DNA of 28,106 bases, taken from Nephromyces sp. MM_2019 (taxonomy: Eukaryota; Apicomplexa; Aconoidasida; Nephromycida). Under the pieces are notes generated by a model, which saw only the letters and a program-made list of their open reading frames with translations, searched no databases and was not told where the DNA came from. How positions within the stretch are numbered: the first letter of the stretch is position 1; each line of letters opens with the position of its first letter. The stretch covers positions 1-28,106 of the forward strand of contig JADHZB010001890.1 in the NCBI GenBank assembly GCA_015657535.1. The letters run 5' to 3'. Shown here in pieces: positions 20,933 to 28,106 of this stretch. A program made the translations under genes and the position numbers.

Positions 20933-23770
20933 GTGAGAGGGGATTTAAAGTCACTCATTATTGCTTCAGTGCTGTGTTTGGTTGTGTAATAAGAACTCTT
21001 TGGGTAATGAGACGCGTGTGTGCGTAATGGTTTTTTTTGCCCTCAATATGAAGTGGGTGTGTGCCGAAGTGTGAGTTGTGTTTAACCCTCTCCCTCCTGC
21101 TAAGGGCCTCTGATTCCTTCTCAAATCCCCATCTACATCCTTGACAGCTTGCTATCGCAGCGACCCCCCTCAATCGCATCCACCCCCTTCGTGACTCTTT
21201 TTAGCTACCACCCCCCACCCATTCCCCTCACACCTATCTCCCTCATATCTACCTAACACTCAACCCCCCATCCTCCACAAATTTCCCACCCCCACCCCCC
21301 CTATTAAATATACTCTCCTCATTGTTTGATGAGCTCTCCTTGTGTGTGTGTTCTCTTTGAAAACCTTTATTATACACACTCGATTTGATGCTTCGATTTC
21401 GCAACAAATGATTTTTCTGCTTTTTTCATGGAATCTGCTGGATGAAGATGCAGTTGCTTTGAAGGAAATGGGAGTTTCGGAGGCGGATATTGAAGAGTGG
21501 AGTTACTACGAATGCAGTAGAGTGTGTGCGCAGCTAGAAGACGCTATGAGGAAGGAAAAACTGCGCATTTCAAGGCTGAATAGCTCTGATTGTGTGTGTG
21601 TGCTTGGAGTAAGTAAAGGAGCCCTCTTTGTAATTTCCTTGACTGCAGGCTTTAGCTCAGGTAGGAGAGCATCGGAATGCATCATTAGCAATTCAAACTA
21701 AATGAACTGCTTTTGGAGATTTTCTGCGTTTCTTTCCTTACTTTGTATGCGTGAAGCATTTGAGAGAGGTTCTTAGTATTTGGTGGTTGAGGTAACTGTT
21801 TAATCTTGATCTTCATCATCTTCATCATCCTCATTATCCTCATCATCTTCATCATCTTCGTCTTCTTCACTTTACTAGGTACTCTCTGCTGCCCAATAGA
21901 GTTGAAGACTCTCAGCTTCCAACGCCTTCAGAGTATCTGCTGTGCGTTAGCTCGCTATAATCTGGTCTTCCTGCTTTCTGAGGCTGCTCTTCCCCGCCTT
22001 TACTATTGGCTGAGCAGTTCACACACACACACACACGCAGAAGCTGCTAGAGAGTTCTCCTCCATAAGGAGTAAGAGAATATATACTATACTATGTGTGG
22101 AAAAGTTGCTGAGTGTTTACTGCCTTAATGAGCAAAATGATGCTGCCAACTCCCACTGTGAAGAGAAGGGGGTGAGAATTTCTAGCGTTTGGAAGGGTGT
22201 GGGGGTTGGTAGGAGTGAAGAAGAAAATGCATCCGATTTAGAGCAAATTGTGGCTTTTGGGAAGGAATTTCGGCGTTTTCCTATGAAGAAAGAGAGTTTA
22301 AAAGAAGGCAGAGGGTTGGAGCTTGAGAACGTGAGTTATCGCGGTGATTTTGACGTTATTGCATGTGTTGTTGTGGAGAGGTCTGGGATGGGGGGTGAGT
22401 GGGAGGTGAGTAGGAGGTGAGTGGGGGGTGGTATGTGTATATGGGTCTGGGTGTGGGTTTGTGATGGTGATAGTTTGTGGTGTGTTTGTGATGCTAGGAT
22501 GAGTGGCGCGTGTGTATAGTGGTTTAAGCTTGTTTGTATGGGTGATGGTGTTGGTGTGTGTGTGGGTAGCTGCATGATTGTATGCGTGTGACTGATGGTA
22601 TGAATGCATTTTTGTGTGGATTTATATGAGTGAATGTTTATGGTTTATGATGATGTGTTAGCAGTGGCGCAAGTGCGTGTGTTCTCAACGGCCTGAAGAG
22701 CAACACACGTACTTATGTTTCTACTCAGGCTGTTGCTGATGTACTCATTTTTCCTACTACTCAGGCTGCTGTCAATACGCTCACCGTCCGTATTACCCAG
22801 GCGTCTGCTGCCATTCACACCTTCCCTATTACCCAGGCTGCTGCTAAAACAAATACGTTTGCTGCTACTCAGACTGCTACAAACAAACACCTTTTCATCT
22901 ATCATAAACCAAGGAAAAAAGCATTGCATATAAAAGCATGTCGGTGTACGTACACCAAGGGAGACCATTGCTACTCGCTTCATCTTCCAACCACCTCATT
23001 TGCAATGGTAAGAAAGTCATCGCACGCACATAGCAGCTCTCTAATTCGTTGGAAATTGATAGGCACTAACTTAAGCATTCATCGCTTCAAGTACTTTGAG
23101 AATCTCGTGAAGGCCCATGGTGAAGGGTGTGTGTGTGTGGATTTCATTCGTTTAAACAGAAGAGGAAGACGATTTAAAACTTTTCCGAAGAGTTTTGGAA
23201 GATCTACGTGTCAAGATAGAGCTAGCGGTGCTCATAAGAGTAGAATCACGCATGTGCACGCTAGTAGCGATATGTATGCACACACTAGTGGCATCACGAA
23301 CTCACAAACTACAGGCAAAACACACTCACAAGATAGTAGTAACGCACGCACACACACTCCAACCAATACACACACTCCAGCTAATACCAACAGTACTGCT
23401 CACACACACCAACACACACACTCTCCAACCAACTCCCACACTACTGCCCACGTGCACGCACACACAGCTACCACAGGTGCCGCGAAAGGGTCAACTGGCG
23501 TGGTAATGTTTACTTCAGGGTCATCTTTTAATGAGCCAAAGGCTGTGGTCATCAGTGAAGCTTCCATTCTGGCTAGGGCTCGGAGTGTATGCACACTGCT
23601 AAAGCTCAGTGATGTGTCTGTATACGCTCAGCGATCTCCTGTAGGGTTTGTTGATATGCTGGGAGAGGTGTTTCCTGTTCTTCTAGTTGGAGGAAGCTGT
23701 GCAGTTCTGACTGATTCGAATGCTCAGCCAGCAGAGATCAACAAGATGTGGAGATGGGTATCAATGATGA

Positions 23771-23851
<81 letters not shown>

Positions 23852-26800
23852 ATATTACGTGTGAGTGTTGCTGCGCGCGTGTGTGGGTGAATGTGTGTGT
23901 TGGTGCGTGCCTATGTGGGTTGGTGTGTGTATTTCGATGTGCATTGGTTTATGTGTGTGAATGCATCTCTCTGTGTGTTTCGGTGTGCGAGTGTGTGTTT
24001 GCATGCTGCTGTGTTTTGGTAAGTTCATGTTGGTGTGGGTATGCGCACGTGTATGTACGATCAGGCCTTGCCTGCAGCATTTTCTAACCTCAGTCCACGC
24101 TGCTTCTTATGTTTATATCACTAGGTTACACACATTACCGTCTTTCCCAGTATGCTGAGCGAGCTTCTGTCAGATAAGAGCGTTTGCTCGGATTTTCGCA
24201 TCTTCTACCCTTCATTAAAGTATATTGTATGTTCGGGAGAGCCTTTAACGTGGGATATTGTGAATGGATTGAGAGCTGTACTCTTAGAAGAAGAGGGAGA
24301 TGCAGATGAAGAAGCTCGACCTGAAGATGAAGAAACTATTCGAGCGCAGAATAGAAAGAAGGCTATAAAGGGAAAGCAAGCTACTCGGGAGGAAGATCTA
24401 GCTAACACACATCAGATGTCGAGTTCCGAAAATCTATGCAATGGCACACACACGCAAGTTAAGCTCTTCAACTTCTATGGAAGCTGTGAGACCACTGGAG
24501 ACTGCCTCTATCTTGACTGTTTCAAGTTTCTGGAGGAAAAGCAATTGACGCTCTCATCCTCAAGAGATGGGCTGAATAAGTCTACTCCTCTCAGTTGTAA
24601 GTTTGTGTGTATAGTCTTTAATGTTTTTTGTGGCCGGGATACTAGTTACTTGGGTGGGTGTGTGCTCGTGTGTGTGTTGGTGTGCGTGCATCGCTGTGTG
24701 CTGGATTAAATGTATTCTTATGTTTCTGAGTTCATATGCGTGTCAATGTGTGCGGATATCAGTGTATGGATGTGTGTGCTTTTTATGCGTGTGTCTAATC
24801 AATAGAACTAGCACTTGTGTGCGAGGTACTGCTGAGATACTCTGATAAAGTTACTTACATCTTCTCATCACTGCAGAAATAGCTCACAGGCTAGTAATAT
24901 GTTTGCTATAACATATGCATCATTTAGTTATTGTGTGTGTCTATGGAGCTAGCTTCTAGCATAGATAGCTAATTCCACAGATATTCCTGCACGTACACAC
25001 TAACCCAAGCATAATTACGCACACACGCACGTAGACTGACTCAAGAAAATCGCTCTTCAAGATATAGATACGCGCATTCATATGCTTGTAAAGCCGTGAA
25101 ATCACGTATAGAAGGTTATGCACACGCGCACCAACTATGCGCGACTATCATATTAGCAGGTAGTAGAATTGAAGCCTTTAATGTTGTGTGTATGTACAGC
25201 CTTAGTACCACTAGGGTATCCCCTTCTTGGAGTAAGCTCCACTATCTTTGGGAGGCCTTTAGCTGCTGGTCTTCAGCCTCTTTTCCGCAAGGCCATGAAT
25301 GAAGCTGATGGTGCGATAGTGAAGGGTTGGGAATGTCTGTGTGTTGGTGTGTGAGTGTATGAATGTGTATTTACTGTGTACATGTAGGTACCTATGGTTG
25401 CGTACCTGTGTGTACGAGCTTGTGTGTGTGTCTGCGTTCCTGTGTGTGTGTTTAGTAATGCCAATATGCATGTTCTTACTTGCCAGTATGCGTGCAAGTT
25501 CACGTGTGTGTGTCTGTGCATGCGTGTCTGCGCATTTCGGTGCGTATATATTGGTGTGTTCTTGCCCGTGTGTGCGTCCAGTTTTTGGCAACCTTATGTG
25601 CTGTGCAGCAGCTTCTCCATCTCCTGTTTTCCTCATTATTGTCGCCGCAAAATCTCCTAAAAACACATCAACACCGCTTTTGAGTGTACGTATACTGTTT
25701 TTTGCTAGTAAAGCAATCATAGAAAAAGGAATGTTAGCGTATACTTCTTATAAAGCAAGTTAATGTGAGCCTTTATTAAGCTTTTTTTAAAGTATTTGTA
25801 TTGCTATGCTTCAGGCAAAGTAGTGGAGATAGTAGTGACTGGTCCGCTTGTGTGTAGCAATGTTTGGGACTCCGCTGTGACGATGTGTGCAGCACATAGA
25901 AGGCTTCCTTATAGAGAGAGTTCTGCCCATCTTTTTTGTACTGCTACGTCCTCTTCGTGTCCCTCATCCTCTTCATGTCCCTCATCCTCTTCATGTCCCT
26001 CATCCTCTTCTGCATCTTCGTCCTTTGCTTCCTCTTCTTCCTCACGCTTTGGTTTCTCTTCAAGCTCATTTTCTTGGGTGGATTTGCCTAGTAACAACGT
26101 ATCCCGCAGGTGTGTGCGTGTGTGGCGCTCTGGCGATTTAGCTTATAAAGACTCTGAAGGTTGTTGGCACTTTATGGTAGGTGAAGGTGATAAGGCAGTG
26201 AAGATATTCTTGTGTGTGTGTAGTAAAAGCGGTACGCTAGCATGAGTATATTCATGTGTGTGTGAGCTTTTCACGTCAATTGTTGTTGTAATATAATAGC
26301 GAGACCCATGCTACACACACGCTAGTGATGATATATCTGATGAAGGCACTCACACTCATAACGTTTGGTACCGTTTCTAAAAAGCTGGAGCTTCGGGGTG
26401 TACGTACAGACCCCATGATGTTGGCTGATTTATTTGTATGTGCCCTCAAGCCCAGCTTGGGTTCAATGGGCTATAACCAATCACATATGAGCACGAGAAT
26501 TAGAAGGCCAATTTATTTACTTGCGTGCACACACATAAAGGGATGCAAGCAGTTGGGAAGATATTACCTAGAAGAGACTGGATTGGATGTATCCCTTATA
26601 AGCACACATAGAAAATCATATGCATACACACCTACACACAGCATATAATAGTGTATAAGCATATAATAGTGTATAAGTTGCGGTTTTAGTTTTTATTTTG
26701 CACACCCTTTTCTTGCCTCTCTAAAGAGGCCCATTAGCCAATCGAGTGTATGTACAGACAACGAGATGATTACCCACGCGCAGCTCTGCTCATACTATGT

Positions 26801-27565
26801 GAATATCAAGCTATTCACCAGCTATTAGTAAGCTTGCAAGGTATGACTACTTAAGGTGGCGTATCCTGATGCATGTAGCTTGTGTGCGTGAGTTGCTTGA
26901 TATTTGCCGTTAGCAGTTGGCAATAGGCTGAGTGAATGTATGTGCTAATCTTTAGTATTCATCTCCTTCTTCTTCATCTCCTCCATCTGCAGGGTAGAAG
27001 ATCTCGTCATTTCAAGCTCAATGGAGTGTTTGTTTCTCCCTATAAGATTGAAGAGGCTTTACAGCGAAGCTCCTATGAAATCAGGGAATCTGAACTTCAA
27101 AAAAATCTTCATCCTCCTCAGCAGTTTACTGAATCAAAAAACACCCTTTTTTCATCTTTTCCTGGTTTCTCCTCTTCATCATGTACAAGTTTTATGACTG
27201 AACTAACAGGAGTTTACGCAGTATCAGAAAGGCAGCTTATGGAGAATCTCTCAGCTGTCTCCTCCTCTTCTTCCTCTGTTTTTTTTCAGAAAAATCATCT
27301 TCTTAAAAGATATAGAGGAGGAATATGTCTAAATATAAAAAAAAAGCAGGTTTCTACGAATGATAGGCTTTTGATTTTTGCTACTTTGAGCTCAAAGTTT
27401 AGATATTCAAGGAAAGACTTTGCTTTCGTGAGAAAGCAGATGATGCGTCGAATTTATGAGGAAGAAATCATAAATTGTGAGGAAGGTATGAAGATTAAGA
27501 ATATGCCAGGACAGCTAGTTGTCATCTTCACCGAACGAGTTCCGCGTTCAGTTAGCTCTAATAAG
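20545..27565 (+). CDS. Adenylation-domain (ANL) acyl/amino-acid activating enzyme, AASDH-like, partial, at least 9 exons
   Basis: Exons that join in phase: 20545-20731, 20846-20932, 21454-21660, 21879-22416, 22665-23772, 24125-24596, 25200-25318, 25814-26176 and 26993-27565 (about 1218 codons). ANL core motifs appear in order: A2-like GTLCCPIE, A3 P-loop TSGSSFNEPKA (about residue 622), A5 NFYGSCETT (about 824), A7 WRSGDL (about 1009), A8-like GRRSRHFKLNG (about 1028) and A10-like PRSVSSNK (about 1210). The family forms an acyl-AMP with ATP, then usually transfers to a thiol carrier. The LGYPLLG spacing and A5 context most resemble the beta-alanine-activating (AASDH) branch; the substrate is unknown. 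A normal domain is about 500 residues, and low-complexity inserts more than double it here. The A3 loop has one extra residue and lacks the usual TG and final Gly, so activity is uncertain. The start exon is not identified; the 3' end, with any carrier domain, is uncertain or outside the window. Confidence 0.8.
20933..21453 (+). other. Intron 2 of the adenylation gene: TG-rich then C-rich
   Basis: GTGTGTGCG and GTGGGTGTGTGCC runs lie at about 20970-21080. Long C/CA-rich runs (ACCACCCCCCACCCATTCCC and CCACCCCCACCCCCC) lie at 21209-21301. It shows the 5' G/TG, 3' C/CA polarity seen in several introns here. Confidence 0.7.
21454..22416 (+). CDS. Exons 3-4: N-terminal subdomain with A1/A2 region
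   Basis: Exon 3 (21454-21660) reads VALKEMGVSEADIEEWSYYE, then a segment matching the strand-helix before A2 (SDCVCVLGVSKGALFVISLT). The junction completes FSSG-TLCCPIEL, the A2-like motif. Exon 4 (21879-22416) continues with ICCALARYNLVFLLSEAALP. It then has a Thr/His run (HTHTHAEAA) and a charged, insert-like region. Exon 4 ends at one of three GTGAGT donors; the one at 22417 keeps the frame. Confidence 0.72.
22665..23772 (+). CDS. Exon 5: repeat insert plus A3/A4 core
   Basis: The exon opens after GTTAGCAG and runs 1108 bases. The first half is insert: five 12-residue repeats beginning TQ (22723-22902), a basic stretch, and a Thr/His/Asn-rich stretch (about 23280-23480, for example THTPTNTHTPANTNST). 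The second half holds the P-loop VVMFTSGSSFNEPKAVV and the A4-like region SPVGFVDMLGEVFPVLLVGG. In the usual FDxS motif the Asp comes directly after Phe; here it is one place later. The exon ends AAG at the start of a pure GT microsatellite. Confidence 0.82.
22723..22902 (+). repeat. 36-bp coding minisatellite, 5 copies
   Basis: Five exact-length 36-base units each begin AC(T/C)CAG and encode 12 residues starting Thr-Gln, usually TQA(V/A/S). Third-base and internal differences show the copies have diverged while keeping length and frame. Confidence 0.93.
23773..23848 (+). repeat. (GT)38 microsatellite starting at the splice donor
   Basis: Thirty-eight perfect GT units directly follow the AAG that ends exon 5 of the adenylation-domain gene. 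The donor GT itself is part of the repeat. The rest of the intron (to 24124) stays TG-rich. Confidence 0.95.
24125..24596 (+). CDS. Exon 6: A5 region with acidic insert
   Basis: After ATCACTAG the frame reads VTHITVFPSMLSELL and LKYIVCSGEPLTWDIVN, the expected strands before A5. A charged insert of about 60 residues follows (EEEGDADEEARPEDEETIRA and on). Then comes VKLFNFYGSCETTGDCLYL, where NFYG and Glu-Thr-Thr match the A5 core that contacts the adenylate. The GTAAGT donor at 24597 is strong. Confidence 0.87.
24597..25199 (+). other. Intron 6 of the adenylation gene: TG-rich then CA-rich
   Basis: TGTG runs fill 24601-24790. CACACTAACCC, ACGCACACACGCACG and ACACGCGCACC occur between 24990 and 25135, ahead of the TGTACAG acceptor. 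Confidence 0.72.
25200..26176 (+). CDS. Exons 7-8: hinge-side strands, poly-Ser insert, A7 motif
   Basis: Exon 7 (25200-25318) reads LVPLGYPLLGVSSTIFGRPL, the segment that follows A5. With donor GTGAAG it joins GAI to GKVVEIVVTGPLVCSNVW in exon 8 (25814-26176), which fits the family GE-V-V-G-P pattern. Exon 8 then has a Ser/Cys/Pro repeat insert (SSSCPSSSSCPSSSSCPSS) encoded by 18-base tandem units at 25949-26002. After it comes VWRSGDLAYKDSEGCWHFM, where the Asp of GDL is the ribose-binding residue of A7. The GTAGGT donor at 26177 is in phase with the next exon. Confidence 0.85.
25319..25813 (+). other. Intron 7 of the adenylation gene, TG-rich
   Basis: TGTGTGTG runs lie at 25335-25560, then mixed sequence up to the ATGCTTCAG acceptor. 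No CA half is evident. No other feature is seen. Confidence 0.7.
25949..26002 (+). repeat. 18-bp coding tandem repeat, 3 units plus degenerate copies
   Basis: TCCTCTTC(G/A)TGTCCCTCA is repeated three times in a row and then decays into TCCTCTTCT-type sequence. In the coding frame it gives a SSSCPS-type insert. Confidence 0.93.
26177..26992 (+). other. Intron 8 of the adenylation gene; short TG and CA blocks, 19-bp direct repeat
   Basis: The TG block is at 26209-26265. CA blocks are near 26311, 26528 and 26600-26640. A tandem pair built on GCATATAATAGTGTATAA lies at 26641-26679. A long pyrimidine tract ends in CCATCTGCAG. No exon is evident inside. Confidence 0.68.
26993..27565 (+). CDS. Exon 9: C-terminal subdomain (A8-A10 region)
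   Basis: After CCATCTGCAG the exon reads GRRSRHFKLNGVFVSPYKIE. This is the A8 hinge and the start of the small C-terminal subdomain, although the usual hinge Asp is replaced by Arg-Ser. A Ser/Phe-rich insert follows, then RLLIFATLSSKFRYSRKDF and VVIFTERVPRSVSSNK. The last Lys sits where the catalytic A10 Lys (PRTxxGK) is expected. The exon could end at GTCCAG (27566), at GTATGT (27583) or later, so the last residues are uncertain. Confidence 0.78.
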
Positions 27566-27868
27566 GTCCAGATTTGGAAGTTGTATGTGGGGGGTTGGGT
27601 AGCGACGTGTGTGGGGTTGGGGTCAGGGAGGGTTATATAATGTGTGTGGGATTTGTGGTACGTGTGTGTACGGGATTTGTGGTACGTGTGCGTGTGTTGG
27701 ATCTGTGGATTGTTTGTGGGAGTTATGGTATGTTTGTATTTGGAAGTTTCGTGGTGTATGTATGTATGTATTGATTGCTTGAAGGATAAGATGGCGAAGA
27801 GAATTTCCATCGGTGGTTGTGTGCATGATGTTAAAAGTAGCAACATGTGTGCTTGCTCTTGCACACAG

Positions 27869-27931
27869 AAAAATCGGCACCCCTTCATGCAAGCGTGCAC
27901 ACACACACACGTTCATACTACTATGGGTTAG
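27869..27931 (+). CDS. Possible terminal exon of the adenylation-domain gene
   Basis: A CTTGCACACAG acceptor opens 21 codons: KNRHPFMQAC, a Thr/His run, then TAG at 27929-27931. It fits phase 0 from the 27566 donor and would give SNK-KNRHPFMQ, similar to the usual GKIDRKAL ending of an A domain. With the 27583 donor another frame is used and ends at a different stop nearby. If the real gene continues to a carrier domain, this exon is wrong. Confidence 0.3.
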   Translation, partial: KNRHPFMQACTHTHVHTTMG

Positions 27932-28106
27932 TTAAGGCTCTTTTATTAGCTGTCCAAAGCTAAATCATTGCTTGACTGAAAGGAAGTAGTCTTCTTGCAA
28001 CCACATGTGTGTATGTCATTGTGTGTGTGTGTGTATGTCATTGTGTGTGTGTGTGTATGTCATTGTGTGTGTGTATGTCATTGTGTGTGTGTATGTCATT
28101 GTGTGT
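27932..28106 (+). repeat. TGTGTATGTCATTG tandem repeat at the window end
   Basis: From about 28005 to the end, five units of GTGTGTATGTCATTGTGTGT of variable TG length occur. The 70 bases before it are unremarkable. The tract runs off the window and may be another intron or the 3' flank. Confidence 0.9.

Noticed and set aside
21609..21648. A GTAAGT...CTGCAG pair that looks like a 40-base intron
   Set aside because: Reading straight through gives VLGVSKGALFVISLTAGFSS, which matches the strand before the A2 motif, and removing it would shift the frame.
1..28106. tRNA, rRNA or transposase genes
   Set aside because: I saw no cloverleaf, rRNA core sequence, reverse transcriptase or transposase motif in either strand; short ncRNAs cannot be excluded by eye.

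Overview
The window is a eukaryotic chromosome end. It opens with CCCTAAA telomere repeats (the TTTAGGG class found in plants, green algae, many alveolates including apicomplexans, and some stramenopiles). It carries intron-rich genes with GT-AG introns loaded with TG microsatellite, and proteins interrupted by low-complexity inserts. This suggests a protist or alga; an apicomplexan-like alveolate is plausible, but the sequence does not settle the lineage.

Layout: 1-5104 is subtelomeric, with telomere repeats, TG and CA tracts, a GAA run, and three weak multi-exon gene candidates (one on the minus strand) built only from splice signals and open frames. 5105-18047 is one long plus-strand gene. 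Fourteen exons join with consistent phase into a predicted 2027-residue protein with an N-terminal signal peptide, long Ser/Asp/Glu-rich disordered stretches and no family I recognise. 18048-20544 is spacer holding a 47-bp duplication, a 43-bp x5 tandem repeat and one possible exon. From about 20545 to at least 27565 is a second plus-strand gene of nine or more exons. It encodes an adenylation (ANL / AMP-binding) domain with recognisable core motifs A2, A3, A5, A7, A8 and A10, most like the beta-alanine-activating / AASDH-type acyl-adenylating enzymes. Low-complexity inserts more than double its size. Its 3' end probably lies beyond the window.

The most striking feature across the window is intron architecture. 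Introns are strongly TG/G-rich on the sense strand, and at least seven of them are GT/G-rich in the 5' half and CA/C-rich in the 3' half. The two halves of such a transcript could pair and bring the splice sites together. I see no functional link between the two main genes beyond shared orientation and intron style.
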